From positions 74,909,152 through 74,973,151 of the forward strand of contig CM037865.1 in NCBI GenBank assembly GCA_021292105.1: a DNA stretch of 64,000 nucleotides. The letters are read 5' to 3'. The notes below the pieces were generated by a model. The model had not been told where the DNA came from. It searched no databases and was given only the letters and a program-made list of their open reading frames with translations. A program made the translations under genes and the position numbers. The DNA comes from Anadara kagoshimensis. Its lineage: Eukaryota; Mollusca; Bivalvia; Arcoida; Arcidae. Each line of letters starts with the position of its first letter. Positions within the stretch are counted from its first letter, which is position 1. This document shows, one piece after another, positions 1 to 12,259 of this stretch.

Positions 1-1672
1 ATTTTTTTACATCATGATAACCGTTGTATTAATACCTACAACATGCCTATACAAAAAGTTAATAGTTTTCAAGATAATTAACCATTTCAGTATTGTTTCA
101 CATCTGTGACCTTGACCTTTGAACCCATGACTTTTTTCTATACATCAAAATGACCGTTGTATCGATACCTACAACATTCTAATATACATGCCTATACAAA
201 ATGTTTATAGTTTTCGAGATAATTAAACATTTCTGTATTGTTTCGCATATGTGACCTTGACCTTTGAATCCATGACCTTTTTCTATACATCAAAATGATC
301 GTTGTATCAATACCTACAACATTCTAATCTACATGCCTATACAAAAAGTTTATAGTTTTTGAGATAATTAACCATTTCAGTATTGTTTCACATCTGTGAC
401 CTTGACCTTTGAACCCATGACCTTTTTCTATACATCAAAATGATCGTTGTATCGATACCTACAACATTCTAATATACATGCCTATACAAAAAGTTTATAC
501 TTTTCGAGATAATTAACCATTTCAGTATTGTTTCACATCTGTGACCTTGACCTTTGAACCCATGACCTTTTTCTATACATCAAAATGATCGTTGTATCAA
601 TACCTACAACATTCTAATATACATGCCTATACAAAAAGTTTATAGTTTTCGAGATAATTAATCATTTCAGTATTGTTTCACATCTGTGACCTTGACCTTT
701 GAACCCATGACCTTTTTCTATACATCAAAATGATCGTTGTATCAATACCTACAACATTCTAATATACATGCCTATACAAAAAGTTAATAGTTTTCGAGAT
801 AATTAACCATTTCGGTATTGTTTCACATCTGTGACCTTGACCTTTAAACCCATGACCTTTTTCTATACATCAAAATGATCATTGTATCAATACCTACAAC
901 ATTCTAATATACATGCCTATACAAAATGTTTATAATTTTCGAGATAATTAACCATTTCAGTATTGTTTCACATCTGTGACCTTGACCTTTGAACCCATGA
1001 CCTTTTTCTATACATCAAAATGATCGTTGTATCAATACCTACAACATTCTAATATACATGCCTATACAAAAGTTTATACTTTTCGAGATAATTAACCATT
1101 TCAGTATTGTTTCACATCTGTGACCTTGACCTTTGAACCCATGACCTTTTTCTATACATCAAAATGATCGTTGTATCAATACCTACAACATTCTAATATA
1201 CATGCCTATACAAAAAGTTTATACTTTTCGAGATAATTAACCATTTCAGTATTGTTTCACATCTGTGACCTTGACCTTTGAACCCATGACCTTTTTCTAT
1301 ACATCAAAATGATCGTTGTATCAATACCTACAACATTCTAATATACATGCCTATACAAAAAGTTTATAGTTTTCGAGATAATTAACCATTTCAGTATTGT
1401 TTCACATCTGTGACCTTGACCTTTGAACCCATGACCTTTTTCTATACATCAAAATGATCGTTGTATCAATACCTACAACATTCTAATATACATGCCTATA
1501 CAAAAAGTTTATAGTTTTCGAAATAATTAACGATTTCGGTATTGTTTCACATCTGTGACCTTGACCTTTGAACCCATGACCTTTTTCTATACATCAAAAT
1601 GATCGTTGTATCAATACCTACAACATTCTAATATACATGCCTATACAAAAAGTTTATAGTTTTTGAGATAAT
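1..1672 (+). repeat. 145-bp tandem satellite, about 11.5 copies
   Basis: Unit of about 145 bp, recognisable by GTGACCTTGACCTTTGAA at about 106, 251 and 396, then regularly to about 1570. Copies are highly similar. Each carries TGACCTTGACC, the complement of an extended nuclear-receptor half-site. The array is cut by the window edge. Confidence 0.95.
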
Positions 1673-2213
1673 AATTATAATCAGAGGTAAAAAAAAATTA
1701 GGTCACGACCTTCACAATTGACCTTGACCTCATTTTGAAGATACTAACAAGAAGATGTCAAAACTGAAAACCCCATGTCATTATCTGGTCAAATAGTCAA
1801 GTTATAACAATTTGAAGCTATTTTACGATTTTTTCAAAATTAAACGCAAAAACGCGTAACCTATTTTTTATCCGATTTTTACAAAATGAACAAACTATAG
1901 GCTTAAGACCCTAGAGAAGCCAAATATCACATCAGATTTTTTCTCCAATCAGTACTTTCGGAGAAGAAGATTTTTTAAGATTTTTGCACCCCTAGGTCAC
2001 CTTGACCTAGTTATGGTAGCTATGGCAACGCCACGAACAAATTTGAATTGCACCGGCCCATATATACTTCTGACAAAGTTTCATTAAAAACTGTCCAGTA
2101 GTTTCAGAGGAGAAGTCGAAAATAGGTGTTAACGACGCACACACGCACACACGCACATACACACGCTGCGCTATGCCATAAGCTCACATGACCTTCGGTC
2201 AGGTGAGCTAAAA
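1673..2213 (+). mobile_element. Unique end of the mobile element that carries the 145-bp satellite
   Basis: Follows the array without a break and ends CAGGTGAGCTAAAAA, the complement of the terminus TTTTTAGCTCACCTG seen at 55657. Part of it (about 1715-1880) is similar to 52592-52890, where it again follows satellite units, so array and unique part form one family. It contains an ACAC-rich stretch at about 2136-2165. No protein is encoded. Confidence 0.7.
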
Positions 2214-5130
2214 ATTGTCAAAAATTTGAATTCACTCGAGGCGGTAAAATTACATAATATTTGCTTCACTGCGAGTTTTTAATACTATTTGTAGTATTTT
2301 ATCGTCTTTTGAGGACAAAAGTAAGTCATTAAAGACGATTTTTATCAAAGTCGGTGATAATTTAACAATTTAAATCGTAATTGAATGTGAGGCACCGGCG
2401 AAAAATTGAAAATTGAAACTTTAAAAAATATCATTCTGTGTACGCAGTTCCTCATGCACCAAAAATGTTTTTACATGAACGGAAAGAACTTTTTCTCACG
2501 GTTATTTTGATGTATAATTTGTCAAATAATTTTCTTTACACAAAAAACGTACCAGTTTCAAATGTCGAAAAAATCGATGACATTGCCGGATTCTCGATCA
2601 TGGGCCGCCCCCTTTCCGGCTAATTTGACACAGAAAAAATGCAAAGACAGCTTCCTTATTGTATGTAATGTATAAATTTGATAATCGAGAGACGCTGTGG
2701 AGATATTTTTGTTGAAATAAAGTAAGTTTTTCCTTAAAAATGTTGTATTTTCACTCCATTTCTCGTCTAATCTACCGATTTTTTGGAACTACTTCCAGTC
2801 GGACATATCTGATTAGCATTCGTCCCGCTTCGATCACAATTTTAGCATGCAGAAAATGTCATCGTGTATTTTGGACAAAATAGTCAAGCTTTTTTGCCTT
2901 ATTTGTTATGCATGATCGATCTGCATGGCTGCCGAACACATTAGATATGCATGTGTTGTAATTTTACCCATATGGACTCGGGATCTGTACCAATACAGTG
3001 TACAGTGCAACCTTCTCATGTAGGGCTAGTTAGGGACTCAGAATTACTGAAAATTACCAACTGATTTTGCTTTGCTGGCACAATGTAAACAAGACCTGTC
3101 TGTCATATCAGTACATATTATTAGATAAATAAGCTAACATCATTAAAAAGGGGTAGACTGGATTTTTCTTTATGAAATATTTCCCAAAATGAGGAAACAT
3201 CTCCCATGTTAGTTTAGCCAGAGTCAACACAACATTGGTCTTTATTATTTAAATTTTTGTTCCTGTTCTAATGCCAATAACCCCGGCATTATTATTTTAG
3301 TACAATTTAGACATGAAAAATTGATTCTTTTGCTTCATTAAAAGTTTTAAGTCAACTTGACATAGCACAAATAACATTTAAAATAGACTATGTGGAAGTA
3401 GGAAATAGGAAAAAATAATACCAATCATGACTTGGTTAAAAATTTAACTCCATATTATAATGATTAAATACAGATCTGTAAAATATTTAGGAATTTCAGC
3501 AATTTCTGTAAAATTGTAAAATTCTGATAAATAAATACCACCTTCTTTCAGGAAAATTCATGGGAACTGGTTTGATAATAGCATTAAGAAATAAGTTGAT
3601 GCAAATGCAGTGAAATCCATGACACAGTGTATCCAAATGGGCATTATTAGTTTGAACGAATTCAAAATAATTGTAACACAGGGGCCTATTCCAGATTTAT
3701 TGATTTATCAGTTAAATTTAGAATTGATTGGTTGGTATACACACTCCATTCAAGATTATTTCAATTATAACCAGGTAAATGAGATTAAGGGGGAAACTAG
3801 GTACAGGGATGAAGATATGCAGGGGCCAAGTAGCCAATGACTTCTAAAATCCAGTCTGGGTCCCTTAATGTTTACACATTTAAGCCATTTATTACTCTTA
3901 CAATTTTTTTTTATAAAGTGAGCTGGCCCCAAACTCAAAATAGTTAGGCTTCATCCCTGAGGTAAAACACACCCCTCAACAAGAGAACTGGCAAACTTTC
4001 TGACATAGTAAGATTTTAACCTATGCTGTTACCTGTATGCTACACTTTAGACAAGGGTGCATGAAAAGTATTTCATGTGGTAAAAAAAGAGGTATTCAGT
4101 ATCAAGAGAAGCATTTAATTCATAAATTTGTAATGGTATATAATTCCCAGTATGTTAAGGATATTCATATGTGTTGATTTCTTAATTCTATATAAAATGA
4201 AACATTCATAAATGTCTGATGATATCTAGTTCCTAGTTTATTAAAGATATTGTTATGTTTTATTTTTACATGAAATGAGACATTCAACATTATTACAATT
4301 TACAAAGTTGGTTTAGTCACACATAATACATTTTTCTTTGTAAAATGTTCCATTATGTGTAAACAGTAATAACCATGAGTGTTCATTCTAGGATTTTTTC
4401 AGATGGGTTCATTTCTAATAAAATTCCTCTAATAATTAAATAGTTGAATGACATCAATAAATTTGCATACATCTAATGTTTGATGTGACTTGTAGTCTTT
4501 TAGGCTGATGTTAAAGCTTTTGTAATGAAGTATTTAAAAGTTTCATATAATGTAGCTTTTATATATGACAATGCTATCAAATATTTTGAACTTGCATTTG
4601 AAATCTAATTTCAAATGTGGCCCATTATGGCCTTTACAATGGTGCCATTTGACAAAATAAAGGATCAACAGCCCCTTTCTAGAATGAACACTGCCATATG
4701 ATCCAATAGTTTTTGGTTTATTTGTCAATGATTTATCTATTTATCACAGCCAGAACAACTAGAAAGTACATATCCCCCATAAAATCACCTGTTTGTGTAG
4801 TTTCTAAATTAAATTTGATAATTTAGACAATTTTAGTCCTTTTAAATGCTATTATGGCCCACTTGTCATTCATTTAACAAACAACATGACAAAATTTCTA
4901 ACTATCTGCCTGTTCATAATTTTTTTTTAACTTTTTAGTAATTCAATATCTTTTATTTTTTAAATGTTAATTTTGTTCATATAAAAATATTTGTTTTATT
5001 TTTCCAAAAAAATATCTGAGGTTACTTTCCATGGTACCCATGCCACATTTCATGTAAATACCTTGAGGAAAGACAAAATGCAACTGATTTTGATCTTTTT
5101 TATGTATTTACCCTATTTATCATCACTAAC
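2214..5130. other. AT-rich stretch with no recognised gene
   Basis: Short reading frames only (for example 3610-3840, plus strand, 76 codons with no recognisable domain). 2532-2562 shares a 31-bp exact match with 16777-16807. No RNA gene or intact transposon was seen. Confidence 0.6.
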
Positions 5131-5184
5131 CTGCTCAACATACTGTGTCCTAGCTCTAACTTTTTTCTCTGTAGAATGTCTGAT

Positions 5185-5219
<35 letters not shown>

Positions 5220-5306
5220 TTATCATCTCTAACCTGCTAGACATTTTGTAACCTGCTCAACATACTGTGTCCCAGCTCTAACTTATTTCTCTGTAGAATT
5301 TCTGAT

Positions 5307-5337
<31 letters not shown>

Positions 5338-5569
5338 TTAACTGCTGACATATTGTGTCCCAGCTCTAACTTATTTCTCTGTAGAATTATTTATTTATTT
5401 ATTATCATCTCTAACCTGCTAGACATTTTGTGTCCCAGTTCTAACTTATTTCTCTGAACAATTTCTGATTTATTTATTTATTTATTTATTTATTTATCAT
5501 CTCTAACCTGCTAGACATTTTGTAACCTGCTCAACATACTGTGTCCCAGTTATTTCTCTGTAGAATTTC

Positions 5570-5608
<39 letters not shown>

Positions 5609-5640
5609 TATTTATTTATTTATTTATTTATTTATGTAGG
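5131..5640 (+). repeat. Composite repeat of (TTTA)n and a roughly 45-bp segment
   Basis: Blocks of ATTTATTTATTT alternate five or so times with a segment containing TGTGTCCCAGCTCTAACTTA and TTTCTCTGTAGAA. The length variation comes mainly from the tetranucleotide runs. Confidence 0.9.
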
Positions 5641-5666
5641 CCCTATGTATTTATTCCTGTTGGGGT

Positions 5667-5930
5667 TGTTGAACCCGATAATGTAATAAATTCCCGATAA
5701 TGTTACATCAACCGATATTGTCATAAAAATTCACCGATATAGTAATAACAACCGATAATGTAACAAAATTTAACCGATAATGTAATAAATTTTCTAACCG
5801 ATAATGTAATTGCAGTTAACCGATAATGTTAAAAAAAAATTTCTAACCGATAATGTAACACGCACTTCCCGATAATGTATTAACTTTTTTTCAACCGATA
5901 ATGTAATAAAATTTAACCGATACTGTTATA
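5667..5930 (+). repeat. Left terminal inverted repeat with CCGATAATG subrepeats
   Basis: About eleven irregularly spaced copies of CCGATAATGTAA or close variants (CCGATATTG, CCGATATAG, CCGATACTG), spaced about 16-30 bp. The pattern suggests repeated binding sites for a transposase. Almost identical, inverted, to 15956-16219. Confidence 0.9.
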
Positions 5931-5984
5931 TACAACACAAGAAAGAATCTCTTACAGGTTTTGAGTCATAAGGTACAGTATATA

Positions 5985-5994
<10 letters not shown>

Positions 5995-6031
<37 letters not shown>
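5995..6031 (+). repeat. (CT)n microsatellite
   Basis: Pure CT dinucleotides just inside the left inverted repeat. Confidence 0.95.
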
Positions 6032-6033
<2 letters not shown>

Positions 6034-6154
6034 AACAAAAGTATCAATGCGTTGGGCTAAACGAATGTCCAAAGAAACAGAGAAATAGACAAATTTGAGA
6101 CACGCGAACTACTAGCACGAATGCTGGAAGTGAGATCGGGTACTCCGGAAGAGT

Positions 6155-6247
6155 TTCTATCTATCTATCTATCTATCTATCTATTTATCTATATATCTAT
6201 CTGTCTGTCTGTCTATCTATCTATCTAACTGTGTGTCTATCTATCTG

Positions 6248-6286
<39 letters not shown>

Positions 6287-6322
6287 GTATGTCTATCTGT
6301 CTGTCTATCTATCTATCTATCT
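6155..6322 (+). repeat. (TCTA)n microsatellite with TCTG variants
   Basis: Long imperfect TCTA tetranucleotide tract. Confidence 0.95.
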
Positions 6323-6470
6323 CAACCAGAAAAAGTGGCCTTTATAAGCAGATGACCTTTATACAGATGTTATGCAGTAATTATGGCCAGACATATTATA
6401 TTATAAAGCGGTCTGTACAGCCAGTTGGCCCTTATGCAGAGGCGGCCTTTAAGGCAAGTACGGCATATAG

Positions 6471-6471
<1 letters not shown>

Positions 6472-6536
<65 letters not shown>
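6472..6536 (+). repeat. (AC)n followed by (TA)n microsatellite
   Basis: About 27 AC dinucleotides followed by a short TA run. Confidence 0.95.
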
Positions 6537-6538
<2 letters not shown>

Positions 6539-6545
6539 TATACAA

Positions 6546-6679
6546 TTATGGACTTTTTAGTGGTTGTATATGGTGTGATATTCACCGGAAAAATAAATAT
6601 TGACCTCGGCTGTCGCCTCGATCAATATTTATTTTTCCGGTGAATATCACACCATATACAACCACTAAAAAGTCCATAA
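6546..6679. repeat. Perfect snapback palindrome, 58-bp arms, 18-bp loop
   Basis: Arms 6546-6603 and 6622-6679 are exact reverse complements, starting TTATGGACTTTTTAGTGG and ending at ATTGA/TCAAT. The loop is CCTCGGCTGTCGCCTCGA. The motif TTCACCGGAAAA recurs at about 7050, suggesting a foldback transposon relic. Confidence 0.95.
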
Positions 6680-6689
6680 CTGTTTTATT

Positions 6690-7090
6690 ATATAATTTAG
6701 CCACTGTGGCACTTCGGTTGACAATGTTTACTCAAATCTGTGACCAGGCAATCTAACTATTTTACCGATGTTAGATTTCCCTGCCCACCTGGTTGATCAC
6801 ACTAAAATCATCCCGCATTAGTTAGATCAATCTGACTTTTTAAGTCTGATTCTATGAAAAAATAAATGGCATTTCGGATGAGACACAATTAATTTCACAC
6901 TACATTGTAAATTGATAATGCCATAACGTCAACGTTCTATGAAAAAAATAACAAGACACAATCACTTGCGTACACTTAATTGATGACGTTCTAATCATTT
7001 TACGGAGAACGTCAACAAAAATCGATGACGTACACCGAATTTGATATTCACCGGAAAATCCGTGGTATATGATGTGAGATCCAATGGTCA
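6690..7090 (-). mobile_element. Copy of a dispersed repeat, inverted relative to 46330-46620
   Basis: TTTCGGATGAGACACA near 6872 corresponds to the complement of GTGTCTCATCCGGAA near 46426. The nearby stretches about attaTGACGTC, AGTCTGATTCTATG and CCCGCATTAG are also shared. No coding potential. Confidence 0.55.
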
Positions 7091-7139
7091 CGTGTTACCG
7101 TTTTAGCCAATCATAAAGATGGAATTTATTAATTATATA

Positions 7140-7205
<66 letters not shown>
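7140..7205 (+). repeat. (TA)n microsatellite
   Basis: About 30 TA dinucleotides. Confidence 0.95.
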
Positions 7206-7209
<4 letters not shown>

Positions 7210-7990
7210 GACCTTGATACGCCTCAGGCCCGGACAAAAGCAACCCCGGCATGGACGAATTTAAGCTCAACTGCAATTACAAATTTTGCTGTTTCTTAGC
7301 CAATTACTGATTTTATTTTTATGAGTGAGAGCATATGGCTGAAAACAAATTGTCTAGGTATAGAACTCCTATTCTAATTTTAGGTCTTATTACGGTTTAT
7401 TCTAACCAAATAAAAACAATCATAATAATGATAATAACAATAACAATTATAATAGGTAATTAAATTTTCAAGAAATCGAACGTTTTTATTAGTTAAAAAG
7501 AAACCCCAGCCGCCGGGTTAACTTATTGAGATTGTCATTCTTCTTCTTTGTCTTCTTTTCCTCTTCTTCTTCTTCTTCTTCTTCTGCCAAGTTTCTTGTA
7601 AATTTAAGCAGTGCGGGTGGTCTGATTAAGTTCGAACCTCATACACTTATTCTGTACTACGTGTAGTTGTGTATTTTGATCTTTTTTATTGGAGGTCAAA
7701 CGTCATTTGACTAAATAACGAGATGTCATTGGTCAAAATATTTTTTTTTAAAATCAGCTATTACAGCTAGAGTCTTGACACTTTACTTGTAGATACTATG
7801 TTCCCGGGAACATTATATATGTTACGTGTTATATTGTCATGTGGCTTAATCGCTGCATTTCGATTGGTTGAAATTAACAAATATATAAAATTACTTTTCT
7901 GTGGGCCATTTCTCCTGCATTGTTTTGTATACAGACATGAAACTTAGAAAAACATATAGATGGTATGCCATTTGTTGGTTAACTCTGTCG
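7206..7990. other. Non-coding stretch inside the 10.5-kb element
   Basis: No gene seen. Contains a short (CTT)n run at about 7558-7584 and AT-rich simple sequence. Confidence 0.5.
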
Positions 7991-8000
7991 TCATGCGACC

Positions 8001-8220
8001 GCCCCGGTGGTCTAGTGGTAGAGCGTCCGCCTCGGGAGCGGGAGGTCGCGGGTTCAAACCCCGGCCGCTCCAAACGAAAGGCATTAAAATTCGCAGTTTT
8101 CTGCTTCCTCGCATGGCGCTCGGCATTGTAAAGTACTGCTCAACATGCAACGTTAGAGGGCGTCTAGTAACTTGTGGTAAGTGGCACGCAAATGCATCAA
8201 GATCTTGCCACGACTGACTA
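8001..8220 (+). mobile_element. SINE with a tRNA-Pro-like head
   Basis: 8001-8072 shows a Pol III box A-like TGGTCTAGTGGTAGAGCG, a 5-bp anticodon stem with loop CTCGGGA (anticodon CGG), and box B GGTTCAAACC. The acceptor stem does not pair and the T stem has a mismatch, so this is a tRNA-derived SINE head, not a working tRNA. The body probably continues to about 8220. Confidence 0.6.
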
Positions 8221-8640
8221 GATGGACATCTCCAATATAACCGGAGGTGGTAAGGTTTGGAATACACGAAATGTTTATTCTGCTAAGTTCATTTTTCAGT
8301 CATTTACCTTACTTTACATTTATTGTACCTTTAAATTGGTGGTATCATCATAATGAATTGGTTATGACAAATTTCGCAAATCCGAATGAGACAACAAACA
8401 GTATACTATAATAAAAAAACTTTTGTTTCGTTCGATGTTGGTATATAAACTTGACAGTAACACTCATTCACATCTTCCTTCGGCGAATATCTCATTTTTC
8501 ATGTTGATAAACACTGTTATAAACCTCATTAAAAGTCAATATAATTGTATGTTATTATACCACTAATAAATTTGCTCGATTTTTATTGGATAATAAATAT
8601 CACATGACTGGGAATTATTTCGCGTGCCGCATGCGGAGCA
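8221..8640. other. Non-coding stretch inside the 10.5-kb element
   Basis: AT-rich, no gene or named repeat recognised. Confidence 0.5.
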
Positions 8641-8689
8641 GGAGCTGCTCACCTTTCTGGAGCACCTGATCTCGCTTCCAGATGTCTAG

Positions 8690-9314
8690 GAGTTCACGCT
8701 TCATTATATCAAATATTGCCTATGGTGTGCAAATTCAATGAATTTTCTGCTAACAGATACATTGTATACATGGACTAAGGGATGACCTTTATCACTGACC
8801 ATGGTCCAATGGCAGCTATCTTGTCACCAGATAAAATCTTTAGTGTGCCCCACCTAGGGACCCTTCCACTTAAATTTGGTTCAAATTGGTCCAGTACTTT
8901 CAAAGGAGAAGATTTTCAAAGAATCGGGTTAAAAATACATCTAATTTGCATATTACGTGAATATCGCGCAGACAAAAATTTCACGGGAAAACCTGTTATA
9001 TATGTTAAATGCCCAGTAATCTACTTTCTATGTTTCAAATTTGAACTAAATCAGTGAATAAATAAATCTATATTGGCCATTTATTGGTTTTCGCTATTTA
9101 TAGTAACGGCGGTCATCTTGGATTTCGGGCGGAGTCACCGGATACTTTTTTAGTGTGTCCCACCTAGGGACCTTTCACACCAAATCTGGTTCAAAATGGT
9201 CCAGTACTTTCAGAGGAGAAGATTTTCAAGAATCGGGCTAAAAATACATCTAATTTGCATATCACGTGAATATCGCATGCACGCACGGACGAACGCACAC
9301 CAGGTGAGCTAAAA
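8690..9314 (+). mobile_element. Repeat element with two internal units ending in CAGGTGAGCTAAAA
   Basis: A segment around CTTTAGTGTGCCCCACCTAG, GGTCCAGTACTTTCA and AAAAATACATCTAATTTGCA occurs at 8838-8975 and again at 9148-9275. The 3' end CACCAGGTGAGCTAAAA matches the terminus of the element at 1-2213. Non-coding. Confidence 0.6.
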
Positions 9315-9816
9315 CTGACCTGCAATATGGCCGCCACCACATTCTCGCTTCACAGATTCACAATACGTTTTGTAAATATTGCTCTACCCCAATTCAGAGA
9401 ATATGTCTTCCCAATTTAACCAGTACATATTTTGAAACAGGAGAGTTGTTTTAATGCATGAAACTATTGAAACATACTCACCCACTCTATATAGAGGGTC
9501 TAGCAGTTGTGATGAGGCTCTGGACAATAACTTATTTGTAGCAATTTGCCTTGTGGCAGAAAAGAGTTACAACTACGGGGGATGTAAATTTAAAGTTAAA
9601 GTAGCACAAAAATAATAAAAAGTAATGAAAATTAAGTAACTGCTTAAACTTTGATGCGCGACATTTACACATTACGTAAATATCTTCCTCGTCTGTCACG
9701 AGTGGACGAAAAGTTTATACATTGCAATTTTTCCACTTCAATTTTACGATTCTTTAAGTATATTTAGTAATTAGTGACGAATTATCAATATTAATTATAT
9801 AATGTTGTTCTTCAAG
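9315..9816. other. Non-coding stretch inside the 10.5-kb element
   Basis: Nothing recognised beyond AT-rich sequence. Confidence 0.5.
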
Positions 9817-10080
9817 GACACTATGCCAAAATAGTACCCGGGTTGGGTGACATAGTGCCCGAGCGGAAGGGGAGGGCACTATGTCATACAAACAGGGGTA
9901 CTATTGTGGCATAGTGTCCGAGTGAAACAACGTTATTATTATTATGTTGTTCCGATTGTTTATGACGTCACAGTCCGAAAATTCAGTGTTAGAAATTTAC
10001 TGATGACGTCAAAGTAATAGTGTTCAGTCTACACGGACACTATGCCAAAATAGTGTACACCTCACTATCGTTGGACAATC
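9810..10080. repeat. GGACACTATGCC inverted-repeat element
   Basis: GGACACTATGCCAAAATAGT occurs at about 9818 and again at about 10036, with an inverted copy (ACTATTGTGGCATAGTGTCC) at about 9900-9920. An inner pair, GACATAGTGCCC and GGGCACTATGTC, is also inverted. The whole can fold back. It resembles a small MITE plus a solo end. Confidence 0.7.
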
Positions 10081-10110
10081 TTACGTGAGGGATAATAATA
10101 ATAAATATTA

Positions 10111-11230
10111 ACTAGAGATTGTAACTGGGATACCAGTTACGTATGATTCCCCACCATCCATAAATAATTTATGGCATATATCTGGTGAAAAGACCCTAGC
10201 AGGGTTAGCGCTGGGTTGTAAAAGTCTGTCGTCAAGGAAATCACCAGCTGTAAAATTTTGTTGCCAATTTCATTACTGTGTCGCCAAAAAGGGTAAATCT
10301 TGTGATTTTCACGTCACATGCGTTTTTAATGTTGTGTATATATTGCCTTGATGAACAATCACATTCTAAAGGCAGTTGTGTATAAAGTACATTTGTACCG
10401 CGCCTACCTGGTAAACTAAAAAAAAATCATACCTTGATTGCTTTTTAAAATTTCTTTGAAAGTTAAAGTAGATTTGAATTAAAGTTTTCGGTTGAGAAAA
10501 ATCGTACAAACAGGAAGTGACGTTTTCAATGAATTTTATTGAATAAGAAAACTTGTAGAACCCCTCTCAGGCCTCTGATTTGGCGTCGCCGCGTGTTACA
10601 ATGAATGAACACGTATGGGAGGGTTTGCGCTGGGCATCGCCAACGTCGCCAATTGCGATTTTTTTTCTTCAACTGGCAACAAAAAAAACGGCGCTTTGCG
10701 ATTTTTCTGGCCACAAGTTTTCAAAATTCACCGGTATCTTGGTCAGCAGTAATTAACAGGTGATAACACATTGAAGCCAGTGACGGATCGGCGAGTGTCA
10801 CTGAATAAACACAGTAATTAACGACTGGTCTTAAAGAATGAGTTGATTAAGATCGTTGTCTTAGGTGTGAATGTAAGACCTTCTAATTATGGGCAGGTAG
10901 ATCCAGGTAATATAGGAGCGTGTCGACATTGCATGAGGATATGTGCCCTCCCGATGTCGTCAGACAGTATAAACACCGATGGACTCGGGATTATTGTAAA
11001 TTCCAAAATAAAATATAATAAAAGTTACCCTTTGTGATGTTTATTTAATTTTTTTTTTAAAAGTTTATTGATTAATTTTAATTTCGTATTTTAATTTCGC
11101 GACTTATATCGGTTATGTTTGAGGTTCATGATCATAAGGATATATCTACTCAGTCAAAATATATGAATTTTTGTAACCCTAGTTAAGAATATTTCGTTCG
11201 GTCAAGAATATTCTCATTTTCCGTAGATAT

Positions 11231-11283
<53 letters not shown>

Positions 11284-12238
11284 GAGTGTATATACAATAT
11301 AGTACAATATTTTGGCAATGTTCATGGAAATGGTACATTAAATTGAAATGTTTACAACAAAATAATTATCCTATAATATACAAAATGGTAGTTATAATTA
11401 CTTAATTTTATTTACAATTTTTGCCTTAATTTTACGAGTATGATTTCGGGAAAAATAAATATTGGTGCCTCATAGATCGTGATCACGACTAAGGGAACAA
11501 AATAGTTTTTCAAAAAATGTTCTAAATTTCATTTCAAATTTTGATATAATTCTTATCTTATGCATCACCATAGCGTCAATTTTCCAATATATTTCACACA
11601 CTATATAAAGTCCGGTTAAAGGGTAAAAACGACATACCGGTCATTAGGAAAGTGTCAGTCAGTAAAAGGAGAAATTTCATTGGTGTTAACTTAAAAAGTG
11701 GACAGTCTTCTACTTTCACAGTCAGTGATTAACAGAATACCCCAAAGCCATTTCGACACGCTTAACCTTCTTCGATCTATCAAGGCAAATTGTATACACC
11801 ATTCAGCTCATTGTGTAAGGTTTTAATAACAGGCGTGTGACGTGACAAGCTGTGGTTTTAAAAATCGCGAAGTTTTTGATGGTCACTAATCGGATTAACT
11901 CATAGGTGAAAGCATTTGCTTGGTATGATTAAAGTGTCGTAACCAGCTTATGTCCATTCAGAATTAGTTTCCCCGGGTATTTAACTACGTATTCAATTAA
12001 GCAATTTACACCCACCCACCCACCTTCAAGATAACGAAAATAAACACGTCTTGATTATCTACACATACAACAGATTATTGGTACCAAATTTCATCTAAAT
12101 CCATCAAGCCGTTCCCGAGATAGGCTGCATCATATGGTCCTGGCGGAATAATAATAATAAAAATAAAATAATAATAATAATAAGAAGAAACAGAACGAAA
12201 ACAATATGATTCCCCACCTTCGGTGGTGGGGAATCATA
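10111..12238 (+). mobile_element. Repeat copy A (2.1 kb), tandem with copy B
   Basis: Begins ACTAGAGATTGTAACTGGGA with an internal hairpin (GTAACTGG/CCAGTTAC). It ends with a hairpin TATGATTCCCCACC, loop TTCGGT, GGTGGGGAATCATA at 12205-12238. It is nearly collinear with 12260-15105. A 64-codon frame lacking ATG at 10843-11037 is conserved between copies but is probably only shared repeat sequence. Contains a (TA)n run at 11230-11281 and the empty CACTA target TAT at 11778-11780. Confidence 0.8.
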
Positions 12239-12259
12239 AAAATAAAAATAATAATAATA

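Noticed and set aside
8001-8072. A functional tRNA-Pro gene
   Set aside because: The acceptor stem does not pair and the T stem has a mismatch; it fits a SINE head.
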